Source: Gallaecimonas kandeliae (lineage in GTDB: Bacteria > Pseudomonadota > Gammaproteobacteria > Enterobacterales > Gallaecimonadaceae). Taken from it: a stretch of DNA of 64,000 nt. The position numbers and the translations under genes are program-made. Shown here one piece after another: positions 35,593 through 43,265 of the stretch. The DNA is taken from positions 3,099,501 through 3,163,500 of the forward strand of contig NZ_CP118480.1 of NCBI RefSeq assembly GCF_030450055.1. The letters are read 5' to 3'. The first letter of the stretch is position 1. Every line of letters starts with the position of its first letter. The notes beneath the pieces were generated by a model. That model saw only the letters and a program-made list of their open reading frames with translations. It was not told the origin of the DNA and ran no database searches.

Positions 35593-37376
35593 TCACCTCC
35601 TACTGCGCGCAAGCTGAAGGGAGTCAGGCGGCGCATCGCGGCTTCAATGCTGGGCAGGTCGTCCTCGGTGACCCCTTCGGGGTAGCGCTGCACCAGCCAT
35701 CTGTAGTGTTCACCCGTCCAGGCCTCACCCAGGCGGGCACGCAGGCGGCGGGCGGCATCGACCGGGGTCAGGCGCAAGGCCTGGATGGTCGGGGCCTGCA
35801 CGTCCAGCTCGGTGCCGCGCTTGGGCAGGTATTCGGGCAGTGGGGTATCGGTAATGGGTTTCATGGGGTCGAGCTTGCCGCCGAACGGGGTGGCGCCGCG
35901 CTTGCGCTGGGCGGCCGCCTCGGCGTCGGTACCGGCGGCCATAGACAGCCGCTCCAGCTCCTTGCGGTTGGTCTCAAGCTGGGTGTCGGCATGGCTGCGG
36001 TAGGTCTCGCCGATGACAGGCGCATCCACCTGGAAGCCGTATTGGTTCAGCTCCAGGGCCTGGACCAGCTGCACCACCTCGCGGCCGTCGGCGTCTTTGT
36101 AGACGATGCCGGCCACGTCTTCGTGCCAGGGGTTACGCATCACCTGTAGCTGCATCCCCACCTGAACGCCGGGGATCTGCGCCACCGAGTAGCTGCGGCC
36201 ACGGAACGACACCTCCAGCTGCACGTTGACCTTGCGCGGCTCGGGCTTGGCCATGGCAACAGCGCGAATAACGGCAGGCTCAGGCGCCAGCACCAGTTGC
36301 TCTGCGGTGATGCTCTGCCAAACGCCAAAGCGGGTTTGGCCGGTGCGGCCATGAACCTTGGTACCGTTAAACCAGGCCATCCAGCCCTCAACAGCGCTGT
36401 TGAGCTGCTCCAGGGTGGTGGGCGGCTCGGCCAAAAACTTGAGGCGATGCTCGAACGACCGTTCGACGATGTCGTTGGCCTTTTCCACCTGGCCCTTGGC
36501 CCAGGGTTGGCCGGGCACGTTTACCTGCAGGGTGATGCCGAGCGCCCGGCAGGCATTGCGAAATACCGCACCGGTGTTGGCGCTGCCGGGGTCCACCATC
36601 ACCAGGCGCGGGATGCCATAAAAAGGCTGGTTGCCGCGCTGGCAAGCGGCATGGATAAAGGCGGTTAACAGGTTCACGCCGCTTTCGGCGCCCAGCACGT
36701 AGTGAACGAAAATGACGCCGCTGGTGTGGTCGGTGATCACGTAGCGCCAAACCCGCTCTTTCTCAATGCGGCGAATGTTGGCGGGCTTGTTCTTGTAGAA
36801 CTTGGCCTCGTCCATCACCTGGATGGCTTCGCCCTCGGCGGCGGGCAGGTAGTAGAGCACACACAGAGACGGGTCGATTTGCCAGACGTGGTTGGGGTGC
36901 AAGCTGGCCAGCGCCGTTTTTGGCGTCGGGCGGCGCAGCTGCTCCGGGTGCAGGTTGTAGGTATACAGGGCGCGGCCAATGGCCGAGAGCGACAGCGCTA
37001 CCCATTCACCGGTGCTTTCATCCAGGCGCCCGGCGGCTATTTCACCGTTGCTGCGCAGCACTTCGACGGCCTCTTCCAGGCTGGCCAGTTGCTTGCCGTT
37101 CTTGCGGCTGCTGTCGAGCATATAGGCCGATATCGCCCTGGCTTCGGCCAGGGTCAAGGCGCTTTGGCCCGCGTCATTGCGGCGCTTGCGGCAACTGGGG
37201 CGCAGTGTGGCCAAGTCGCGCATCACCGTCGCCACACTCACCCCCAGCTGCTCGGCGGCCTCGGCATACAGGGCGGAGCATTCACCATGGGGCGCTTCAT
37301 CGGCGCGCCTGGCAACGTCGCTAAGGTACTGCCAGCGGGCCAGATTGGGCCGCGCCATCACCGGCTGCTTATTCAT
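35589..37376 (-). CDS. Mu-type DDE transposase (MuA-like)
   Basis: 595 residues. The N-terminal helix-turn-helix region (about 40-60, LGVSVATVMRDLATL) binds ends or enhancer. The retroviral-integrase core follows with Asp168 (WQIDPS), Asp262 (VDPGSAN) and Glu298 (KGQVEKAND). A beta-barrel Mu-transposase C domain begins around 390 and a helical tail ends the protein. It cuts and joins phage ends for integration and replicative transposition. All three catalytic residues are intact. Confidence 0.95.
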   Translation of the reverse strand: MNKQPVMARPNLARWQYLSDVARRADEAPHGECSALYAEAAEQLGVSVATVMRDLATLRPSCRKRRNDAGQSALTLAEARAISAYMLDSSRKNGKQLASLEEAVEVLRSNGEIAAGRLDESTGEWVALSLSAIGRALYTYNLHPEQLRRPTPKTALASLHPNHVWQIDPSLCVLYYLPAAEGEAIQVMDEAKFYKNKPANIRRIEKERVWRYVITDHTSGVIFVHYVLGAESGVNLLTAFIHAACQRGNQPFYGIPRLVMVDPGSANTGAVFRNACRALGITLQVNVPGQPWAKGQVEKANDIVERSFEHRLKFLAEPPTTLEQLNSAVEGWMAWFNGTKVHGRTGQTRFGVWQSITAEQLVLAPEPAVIRAVAMAKPEPRKVNVQLEVSFRGRSYSVAQIPGVQVGMQLQVMRNPWHEDVAGIVYKDADGREVVQLVQALELNQYGFQVDAPVIGETYRSHADTQLETNRKELERLSMAAGTDAEAAAQRKRGATPFGGKLDPMKPITDTPLPEYLPKRGTELDVQAPTIQALRLTPVDAARRLRARLGEAWTGEHYRWLVQRYPEGVTEDDLPSIEAAMRRLTPFSLRAVGGE

Positions 37377-38313
37377 GCTCAGCGCTCCGTTGGCCTGCCC
37401 ACTGCTCGCCGCCCAGGTCGCTATCGGCCTCGGGCTGCCAGCTCACCATGCCCAGCTGCTCGCGCAGGTAGTCCAGCGCCTCGCCCAATTGGTCGAGCTG
37501 GCCGCGCAGCCAGTGGCTGGCGTCAATGCCGTGCTCGCCGGCATGGGCCATCACCTGCTCGGCAGGCTGCACCAGGCGGCGCACACTCGCCTCGGCATCA
37601 AAGAACAGCCCGTTAGCCTCTTCGCGTAGTTGCTGGCTCTCTTCATCGGGGGGCAGGCGCTCAAGGCGCTTGCGGCTTACCTGTTTTTCCAGGTCCAAAA
37701 TCTTGGCGGTTTTGTCGGCCACCACATCGTCCAGGGCGGCTTTGTCGGCGCGGGCGTCGTCCCGCTCCTGGGCAAGCTGCTCACGTTCTTTGCTGTGCTT
37801 GGTGATGATCTCTTCGGCCAAGTCAACAAAGGCGTCTTTGTCACCGGCTTTGGCCACTTCAATCAGTGCGGTTTTTTCGTCTTCAGGCAGGCGGCGGTAC
37901 TGGCGCAGCTCGCGGTAGCCGATGCCCATGCGCGACATGGACTCCAGGGCTTCTTCGCCGAAGGCGCGGAGGTTGGCGATGTCTTGATTGGCCTTTTCAT
38001 CAGAGATCCCCAACTGCCCACAGAATTCTGCCCAGGTGCCTTTCAACTCCAAACCGTTTGGAGTTTTCTGGCCAGCCAGTGCTCTGTAGAGCTTGTTTTC
38101 CTTGACGAAGGCCAGCTTGGAAGCCCAAACGGTTTGGGAAAATTTACCAAACGCTTCGGCCATCTGGGCCTGGCCCAGCAGTTGGTGCATCAGGGCATGT
38201 TCTTCGCTGCTGGCGCTGCGCAGCTCGGCTATCTGGTTCTGCAACTCGGCGCCCTGGGCCACGAATTCAGGGTCCAGTGCCGGTACGGTTTCGGGGGCTT
38301 TGGTTTTGGTCAT
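37369..38313 (-). CDS. Phage protein with ParB-like helical region and coiled coil
   Basis: 314 residues. Residues 90-180 are helical and resemble a DNA-binding HTH core (TWAEFCGQLGISDEKANQDI, then MGIGYRELRQYRRLP). A coiled coil of about 50 residues (EREQLAQERDDARADKAALD) follows, with a helical tail. It is seen beside transposase in several Mu-like phages. The RBS AAGGAG lies seven bases upstream. The function is unknown; DNA binding is plausible. Confidence 0.7.
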   Translation of the reverse strand: MTKTKAPETVPALDPEFVAQGAELQNQIAELRSASSEEHALMHQLLGQAQMAEAFGKFSQTVWASKLAFVKENKLYRALAGQKTPNGLELKGTWAEFCGQLGISDEKANQDIANLRAFGEEALESMSRMGIGYRELRQYRRLPEDEKTALIEVAKAGDKDAFVDLAEEIITKHSKEREQLAQERDDARADKAALDDVVADKTAKILDLEKQVSRKRLERLPPDEESQQLREEANGLFFDAEASVRRLVQPAEQVMAHAGEHGIDASHWLRGQLDQLGEALDYLREQLGMVSWQPEADSDLGGEQWAGQRSAEHE

Positions 38314-38324
38314 GGCGTGGCTCC

Positions 38325-38633
38325 TTAATGGCGAGCCCCGGCGTGGATACGCTGGGTCAGTTCATTGATGCGTTCGTTGGCGGCGGCCAGCTCGTTGCTG
38401 GTGCGCTGGGCTACCTGCAGCAGGGCCATGCCAGGGGCAAAGCGGCCGTTGTCCAATTTGGTGGCAAAGCCCTCGGCGGCCATGGTGGCCATCAGCCGGG
38501 TCACGGCGCTGGGTGGGATGTTCAGGGCCTGGGCCAACTCGGCGTTGGAAAGGCCGTCCAGGGCATGGCCGGAGAGCGCCTTGATGGCGCGCAAGATGCG
38601 CAGCCCGGTGTTGCTCACGTTGGCGTTACTCAT
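38325..38633 (-). CDS. IclR-type winged-helix regulator, small
   Basis: 102 residues from the ATG at 38633. The upstream extension of the reading frame has no coding character. Residues 9-70 match a winged helix (LRILRAIKALSGHALDGLSN, then AELAQALNIPPSAVTRLMAT) with a wing at RFAPG, like the DNA-binding half of IclR proteins without the effector domain. It probably controls early transcription. Confidence 0.8.
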   Translation of the reverse strand: MSNANVSNTGLRILRAIKALSGHALDGLSNAELAQALNIPPSAVTRLMATMAAEGFATKLDNGRFAPGMALLQVAQRTSNELAAANERINELTQRIHAGARH

Positions 38634-39105
38634 GGTCGCTGAACTCCAGTTGGGGCTGGGCGTGCTGCTGCACGTTGCCGCGATGCCAGGCCAGGGTTTC
38701 CAGGGCGCTCTGGATGCCGGCCAGGGTGGCGTCGGCGTCGGCGCTGCCGGCATAGAAGGCCATCAGCAGGCCGGTGACGGCGTGAAGCTGCTGCTGCAGC
38801 TCCTGGATGTCTTCGCTGCCGACCTTGCGGCCGGTGGGCATATCGATAAGGAGCTTGCCGGTGGCGGCAGCCAGCCAGCGCGATACCAGGTTGATGCCGC
38901 AGACGGTCTCGTAAGCAATGAGCAGTGGCAGCGGCATGCGGCCGCTCTGGATGTACTTGTAAAGGATCCAGTGGTCAGCCAGGCCCATCCGTTGGGCGAT
39001 GCCTTCCACGCTGAGGTTGTGTTTTTCCCGTGCGTATTCCTTGCACCCCTCCAGGGCGCTACGCAGATCTCGTGGTTGATATGTCTTCCAACGCCGTGCG
39101 GACAT
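38626..39105 (-). CDS. Phage regulatory DNA-binding protein, XRE/CII-like
   Basis: 159 residues from the ATG at 39105, preferred because AAGGAGG ends five bases before it. The ATG at 39123 would place this site inside the gene. Residues 20-50 (EKHNLSVEGIAQRMGLADHW, then ILYKYIQSGRMP) resemble a CII/XRE helix-turn-helix. The C-terminal half is helical. It is the first gene of the early operon below the plus-strand insert at 39224. Confidence 0.7.
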   Translation of the reverse strand: MSARRWKTYQPRDLRSALEGCKEYAREKHNLSVEGIAQRMGLADHWILYKYIQSGRMPLPLLIAYETVCGINLVSRWLAAATGKLLIDMPTGRKVGSEDIQELQQQLHAVTGLLMAFYAGSADADATLAGIQSALETLAWHRGNVQQHAQPQLEFSDHE

Positions 39106-39223
39106 TGGAACCTCCTTTTTCATCGCCCCTCCGGGGCGTCCAAAAAAATGGTTTTTTTGGCTATTGTTAAAGGCTTTGCTAAGGCCAAGGCTGTTCGGTA
39201 CAGTCAGAAACGAGGCCAGCGTT

Positions 39224-39469
39224 ATGGCGACCAGCGAACGGTTAGCGAAACTTGAAGCCCAGGTGCAGGCCCTTGGTCAGGCCTGGTTGTATCTGACGGC
39301 AGCGTCGGAGATCGCAGGCAGCCATGACCCCACCAAGCTGGACAAGGCGCTACGCCAGTTGCACTGGGACCAGCCTGAAATGAACAAGCTGGCCAAGGCG
39401 TTTCTGGATGGTCTGCTGATTGAGCTGGCGGCCGCCCGGCGGCGGCGCCAAGAACAGGGGCGACGGTAG
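39224..39469 (+). CDS. Small helical phage protein on the opposite strand within the early region
   Basis: 81 residues starting MATSERLAKLEAQVQ, with a weak GAGG upstream. The composition is natural for a helical protein (Leu/Ala heptads, basic tail ending in RRRRQEQGRR). It runs opposite to the early operon and ends tail-to-tail with the Ner-like gene. The competing minus-strand opening has no coding character. Expression is not shown. Confidence 0.55.
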   Translation: MATSERLAKLEAQVQALGQAWLYLTAASEIAGSHDPTKLDKALRQLHWDQPEMNKLAKAFLDGLLIELAAARRRRQEQGRR

Positions 39470-39504
39470 GAAAGCCGAGGGCGTTAAAGGTCATCACCTG
39501 GCCC

Positions 39505-39699
39505 TCAAGCGGCATCGGCGTCGAACTTGGGCTTGAGGCCCAGGTCCACGGCGATCTGGTGGGCGCGGCCGTATGCCGCCTTCTCAACGCCGTTGAGAAC
39601 GCGATAGACAGCGGCACGTGGATAACCACGTTCCTCGGCCCACTTGGTGATGGTGGTGCCCTGGGCGCGTAGCGCTTCTTTAACTTGCTTGGGGGTCAT
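39505..39699 (-). CDS. Ner-like DNA-binding protein
   Basis: 64 residues. A single helix-turn-helix (TITKWAEERGYPRAAVYRVL, then NGVEKAAYGRAHQIA) and a short tail match the Ner/Nlp family, which in Mu shuts off the early promoter and the repressor gene. It is divergent from the repressor, with a perfect palindrome between them. AAGGAG lies upstream of its ATG. Confidence 0.8.
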   Translation of the reverse strand: MTPKQVKEALRAQGTTITKWAEERGYPRAAVYRVLNGVEKAAYGRAHQIAVDLGLKPKFDADAA

Positions 39700-39746
39700 G
39701 GCAGTGACTCCTTAACGTATGATTTTGTGTGTATTGCACGTTGATT

Positions 39747-39768
39747 ATGGTTCAATTATTTGAACCAT
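39747..39768. promoter_or_regulatory. 22-bp perfect palindrome, probable phage operator
   Basis: ATGGTTCAA, four central bases TTAT, then TTGAACCAT: nine-base perfect half-sites, between the divergent Ner-like and repressor genes. The position and symmetry fit a dimeric repressor or Ner binding site controlling both promoters. Confidence 0.8.
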
Positions 39769-39794
39769 TCAATGCCAAAGGTATGGATTTTTGA

Positions 39795-40199
39795 ATGTTA
39801 GGTGCGCGTCTTAAAGAAGAGCGAGAGCGTCTTGGGCTGACACAGCCCGTTTTTGCTGCCCAGGCGGATACCAAGAAAGGGACGGTGATCAACTGGGAGA
39901 AAGACGCCAGCTCTCCCACCGCTGTGCAGCTGGCGGCACTGGCCAAAATCGGTGTTGATGTGCTCTATGTGGTGACTGGCCAGCGCACCCAGCAGGTGTT
40001 ATCCGAGGAGATGGCGGAGATCATCACCTTGTATCAAGCGGCGCCCATCCAGGTGCGAGCAGCCGTGCATGGCGCCTTGACCGCCGGCAACGCCAAGGTG
40101 TCACCCCAGGGTGGCAGTATCGATAACGGCGGCAACAGTGGCACGGTGCGGGTCACTGGCAACGGCAACACCGTGGCGGGGCGCGATATCAAAAAGTAG
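39795..40199 (+). CDS. XRE-family phage repressor with GNGN-type C-terminus
   Basis: 134 residues. An N-terminal XRE helix-turn-helix (residues 4-60; LKEERERLGLTQPVFAAQAD, then TKKGTVINWEK) is followed by a short helical linker, then a Gly/Asn-rich tail with TGNGNTVAGRDIKK. No S24 peptidase domain is present, so RecA-stimulated self-cleavage is not expected. It is the likely lysogeny repressor, divergent from the Ner-like gene across the palindrome. Confidence 0.85.
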   Translation: MLGARLKEERERLGLTQPVFAAQADTKKGTVINWEKDASSPTAVQLAALAKIGVDVLYVVTGQRTQQVLSEEMAEIITLYQAAPIQVRAAVHGALTAGNAKVSPQGGSIDNGGNSGTVRVTGNGNTVAGRDIKK

Positions 40200-40223
40200 A
40201 AACAATAGCGATGTAGAGGGACC

Positions 40224-40766
40224 GTGATAGACATTGCAGTTGAGGTAGACGGCGACGGCAACAAGGTCGCCGGTAGGGACTATGTGGAGGTCAACTATCA
40301 GCGGCCTCCACCGTTGACCAAAGAACACCGCAAGGAACTGAACCGGCAAGTCCAGCATGTGGCAGAGGCCATAGGGCTGCATCCGGCGGAGCTGTGGCGC
40401 AAGCTCCACTATGCGCTGAGCGTCGACAGCGTAAAGGAGATGCACCGGGACCATGTGGTCACCGTCCAGGTGCTGCTCAGCCTGGTTGAGCAGAACCACA
40501 GCCTGCGCCGATCCCTGCGCGCGCAGTCGGATCCGTACCAGGTCTGCGAAGCGGCCCCCGAACCGTACGAGCCTGAACCACCCCCAACCTCCGCTGAAGA
40601 TGGCGATCCTGATGAGGACGAGGACGAAGTCTGGCCATACGGAGAGAACTTCGACGACTTCAAGGAACTGTTTGATAGCGCCATCGTGGAGTGGCTGAAG
40701 GAAACGCCAGAAGAGGCTGCGCTGGACGCCCATGAATTCTTCGGGCTAAAAACGGTGATTAAATGA
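40224..40766 (+). CDS. Acidic phage protein sharing the GN-x-VAGRD motif with the repressor
   Basis: 180 residues from a GTG. The N-terminus (VEVDGDGNKVAGRDYVEV) repeats the motif found at the repressor's C-terminus. A helical domain (about 30-105, LTKEHRKELNRQVQHVAEAI) and a strongly acidic Pro/Glu/Asp region follow, then a C-terminal helix. No enzyme motif is seen. Coding begins 24 bases after the repressor stop, so they are probably co-transcribed and may interact through the shared motif. Confidence 0.75.
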   Translation: MIDIAVEVDGDGNKVAGRDYVEVNYQRPPPLTKEHRKELNRQVQHVAEAIGLHPAELWRKLHYALSVDSVKEMHRDHVVTVQVLLSLVEQNHSLRRSLRAQSDPYQVCEAAPEPYEPEPPPTSAEDGDPDEDEDEVWPYGENFDDFKELFDSAIVEWLKETPEEAALDAHEFFGLKTVIK

Positions 40767-40811
40767 CTATGCTGATCCTGCTGGGATGAGCATGATCCAA
40801 GGAGGATGAGC

Positions 40812-41348
40812 ATGAACCCCAAAGCACTGGTGTTAGCGGCCACGCTCTTGCTGATGCAAGGATGCGCTAACAATGACTTCAGCACAGCAGCACCGGACGA
40901 CATTGCGCACTCAATTAGCGTAATCAAAAATGACTTCAGCAACTCGGATATCTACGCAGCGCCACAGTTGACGCATAGTTGGGATTTCGCTGCCAGCTAT
41001 GCCGCAAGATTGGCCGCCGTGAAGTTTAAGGAAACTGGTAAGGTGACCGACACAGTTGCTATAACATGGACCTACATGGGCAAGAACTGGATGTTCTTCC
41101 GGTCCGCAACACTGAAGGGACCTATCCAATTGCCAGTCGCCATAGGTGCAAGAAATGTTGATTACTGCTCTTCTGCTGGGAATTGTACCTACAGAGAAAC
41201 TATCTCAGCTGAGTTACCTAGGTCTGCTCTGGTGAACGCATCCGGCACAGGACTGGTAATACGTGTTAACTCAGCAGCTGGTTATGTCGACGTGCAGTTA
41301 CCGCCTAATTACGTTCAAGGGTATCTGAAAGGTATATCCGGCATCTGA
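40812..41348 (+). CDS. Lipoprotein of unknown function in the lysogeny region (possible moron)
   Basis: 178 residues. A signal peptide with lipobox ending M-Q-G-C (NPKALVLAATLLLMQGC) predicts a lipid-anchored protein. The start is placed at 40812 because GGAGG is six bases upstream; the ATG at 40806 abuts it. Base composition is visibly lower in GC than all neighbours and codons are different, which suggests recent acquisition. The position between repressor and lysis genes fits a lysogenic-conversion or superinfection-exclusion gene, but no family is recognised. Confidence 0.7.
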   Translation: MNPKALVLAATLLLMQGCANNDFSTAAPDDIAHSISVIKNDFSNSDIYAAPQLTHSWDFAASYAARLAAVKFKETGKVTDTVAITWTYMGKNWMFFRSATLKGPIQLPVAIGARNVDYCSSAGNCTYRETISAELPRSALVNASGTGLVIRVNSAAGYVDVQLPPNYVQGYLKGISGI

Positions 41349-41369
41349 TTTTGCCCACGTTCAAATTAC
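41349..41369 (+). promoter_or_regulatory. Late-promoter motif, copy 1 (before the lysis genes)
   Basis: TTTTGCCCACGTTCAAATTAC, differing at one base from copy 2. GATACT lies 39 bases after the start of the motif, where the other two copies have TAGGCT and CATCCT. The holin gene begins 54 bases after the motif. Confidence 0.6.
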
Positions 41370-41380
41370 CCCTGACACAA

Positions 41381-41406
41381 CGCCCCCGATACTGGGGGCG
41401 TTTTCG
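41381..41406 (+). terminator. Terminator after the lipoprotein gene
   Basis: CGCCCCC, six-base loop, GGGGGCG, then TTTTCG. It lies 30 bases past the lipoprotein stop and overlaps the leader of the lysis operon, so it might also attenuate that transcript. Confidence 0.6.
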
Positions 41407-41423
41407 TTGTCAGGAGCCATCCC

Positions 41424-41753
41424 ATGTCACGCCGAACCGCCCCCCGCTTGACCCTGGCCGCCTTGCTGGCCGTCCTGCTGTTGCTGGCCATTGGCGAGCT
41501 GTCCCCCGTCAAACTGCCGGTGGTGCTCTACAAGGTCTGTCTGGTACAGCTCGGCGTCGTGCTGGGCTACTGGCTGGACCGCACCCTCTACCCCTACGCC
41601 AGGCCGCACCTGGCCTTCGAGAAAGCCAACGACGCCTGCCGGCGCCATGAGCACGAGCTGGCACGGACTCTGGGCTATGTGGCGGCGGCGCTAACAATAC
41701 GCCGGGCGCTGATCGTCATCGCCTGCGTGCTCGGCCTGACGCTGGGGCTCTGA
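41424..41753 (+). CDS. Putative holin
   Basis: 109 residues with three hydrophobic segments (about 8-25, 30-50 and 88-108) and a charged middle (RPHLAFEKANDACRRHEHEL). It matches the putative two/three-segment holins of Mu-like phages. It is followed by transglycosylase and spanin genes, so it should trigger lysis timing. Its RBS (CAGGAG) lies eight bases upstream. Confidence 0.8.
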   Translation: MSRRTAPRLTLAALLAVLLLLAIGELSPVKLPVVLYKVCLVQLGVVLGYWLDRTLYPYARPHLAFEKANDACRRHEHELARTLGYVAAALTIRRALIVIACVLGLTLGL

Positions 41754-41755
41754 CA

Positions 41756-42406
41756 ATGAAGCGCCTGCTGCTTTGCCTCACCCTGCTGCTGACCGCCTGC
41801 GGGCCGCTGGTACCGGCCCAAGGCTCGGCCCTGGAACCGGCCCAGGACCTGGGCACCCTTCCCGCCGCCGCCCTCAAGTACCAGCATTTGCTGCTGCGCA
41901 GCGCCCAGGCCAACTGGGGCCTGGATGCGCCGGTGGCGCTGCTGGCCGCGCAGGTCCACCAGGAGAGCCGCTGGCGCCCGGATGCCGAATCGCCTGTCGG
42001 TGCCCAGGGCCTGGCCCAGTTCATGCCGGCCACCGCCGCCTGGATGGCGGAGCTGTATGCCGAGCCGCTGGGGGCCAACCAGCCCCAGGATCCGGCCTGG
42101 GCCCTGCAAGCCCTGGTGCTCTACGACCGCTGGCTTTACCTGCGCATCGAAGCGGCCAGCACCTGCCAGCAGTTGGCCATGACCCTGGCCGCCTACAACG
42201 GCGGCCTGACCTGGGTCAGGCGCGACCAGGCCCTGGCCGCCGGCGCCGGCGCCGACCCCGGCACCTGGTTCGGTAGCGTCGAGGCCTACACCCAGCGCAG
42301 CGAATCTGCCCGGCGCGAGAACCGCGCCTATGTGCAGCAGATCGTGCGCCGCTGGCAGCCCCTGTACCAAAGCTGGGGTCCAGCGGCCTGCGAGGGGAAA
42401 TTCTGA
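41756..42406 (+). CDS. Lytic transglycosylase endolysin with lipoprotein-type leader
   Basis: 216 residues. The signal sequence ends LLLTACG, a lipobox. The SLT domain runs from about 45: HQESRWRPDAESPVGAQGLA with the catalytic Glu in HQES, QFMPATAAW, and the C-terminal TLAAYNGGLTWV. It cleaves the glycan of peptidoglycan. The lipobox suggests membrane anchoring, different from a soluble endolysin. It overlaps the i-spanin start by one base. Confidence 0.9.
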   Translation: MKRLLLCLTLLLTACGPLVPAQGSALEPAQDLGTLPAAALKYQHLLLRSAQANWGLDAPVALLAAQVHQESRWRPDAESPVGAQGLAQFMPATAAWMAELYAEPLGANQPQDPAWALQALVLYDRWLYLRIEAASTCQQLAMTLAAYNGGLTWVRRDQALAAGAGADPGTWFGSVEAYTQRSESARRENRAYVQQIVRRWQPLYQSWGPAACEGKF

Positions 42407-42813
42407 TGAAGCTGCCCTGGATCGCATTGGCCATTCTCAGCGCCTTTTTGCTGGGCAGTGCCGGGGGGTTTTGGAAGGGCTGGCACGACGGGGCGCTGTC
42501 GGTAACCGCCGCCCAGGACCAGGCCCAGCTGCAGAGCCTGAACCAGGTGATCACCAATCAGCGCAGCCTCATCAAGGAGGCCAACAGCGCCAGTGCGCGC
42601 CTGGCGCAGCTCGGCAGCAGCCGGGCCGCCCAGGACGCCGCTACCACCCAAGCCCTCAAGGAGATGCTCCATGAAACGGCCTCTCTGCGTGCTCAGTGCC
42701 GCTTTGATGCTGGCGTCATGCGCCAGCTCGTCGCCGCCCGCGCCCGTGCTGCCCAAGCCGCAGCCGGCGGCCTTGATGGTGCCGTGCCCGCCGCCGGTCA
42801 GTCCGGAGGATAA
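42406..42813 (+). CDS. Inner-membrane spanin (Rz-like)
   Basis: 135 residues: one N-terminal membrane segment (WIALAILSAFLLGSAGGFW) and a periplasmic coiled coil rich in Gln and Ala. It contains the embedded Rz1 gene in another frame from 42671, the classic Rz/Rz1 layout. Together they fuse inner and outer membranes at lysis. Confidence 0.85.
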   Translation: MKLPWIALAILSAFLLGSAGGFWKGWHDGALSVTAAQDQAQLQSLNQVITNQRSLIKEANSASARLAQLGSSRAAQDAATTQALKEMLHETASLRAQCRFDAGVMRQLVAARARAAQAAAGGLDGAVPAAGQSGG

Positions 42814-42928
42814 CGGCATGGACGCCACCGCCCTGGCCCTGAAACAGCTTTACGACCAGTACGGCCTCTGCGCCGGCCGGCTCTATGAACTCCAACGCCG
42901 CCTGCTGGGAGAGCGCAATGGACACTAA
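42671..42928 (+). CDS. Outer-membrane spanin lipoprotein (Rz1-like), embedded start
   Basis: 85 residues from the ATG at 42671, in a different frame inside the Rz gene. The lipobox L-A-S-C ends the signal (VLSAALMLASC), and a Pro-rich stretch (SSPPAPVLPKPQPAALMVPC) follows, as in Rz1. It extends past the Rz stop and overlaps the next gene by 11 bases. Confidence 0.88.
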   Translation: MKRPLCVLSAALMLASCASSSPPAPVLPKPQPAALMVPCPPPVSPEDNGMDATALALKQLYDQYGLCAGRLYELQRRLLGERNGH

Positions 42929-43265
42929 GGACGTTCTGACCCTGGTCGCCCTGGCGTTGACGCTGCTGGCCGGCGGCTGGGCCCTGGCCAAGTACATCGG
43001 CCGGCTCTTCACCCAGCAGCTCGACACCCAGTTCACCGCCCTCAACCAGCGTCTGACCCGCATCGAGGAGAGCGAGCAGCGCAACAGCCAGCAGGTCAGC
43101 GAAGTGGAGCGGCAGTTGATGGCCCTCAAGGCCGAGCTGCCCGAGAAGTACGTGCGCGCCGAGGATTACATTCGCGGCCAAAGCCGCCTGGAAGCCAAGT
43201 TCGACCACCTAGCCAATACCCTTTACCGGCAGATCAAACCGAGGAGCCCCCATGACGCAGATTGA
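42918..43265 (+). CDS. gp25-like DUF2730 phage protein
   Basis: 115 residues: one N-terminal membrane segment (LTLVALALTLLAGGWALA) and a coiled coil (FTALNQRLTRIEESEQRNSQ). This matches the small DUF2730 protein that precedes gp26 in Mu-like phages. The function is unknown. It overlaps the Rz1 stop and the next start. Confidence 0.8.
   Translation: MDTKDVLTLVALALTLLAGGWALAKYIGRLFTQQLDTQFTALNQRLTRIEESEQRNSQQVSEVERQLMALKAELPEKYVRAEDYIRGQSRLEAKFDHLANTLYRQIKPRSPHDAD

Noticed and set aside
39505-40766. Toxin-antitoxin pair formed by repressor and acidic protein
   Set aside because: No toxin fold is recognised and the position between Ner-like and lysis genes is that of the phage lysogeny switch.
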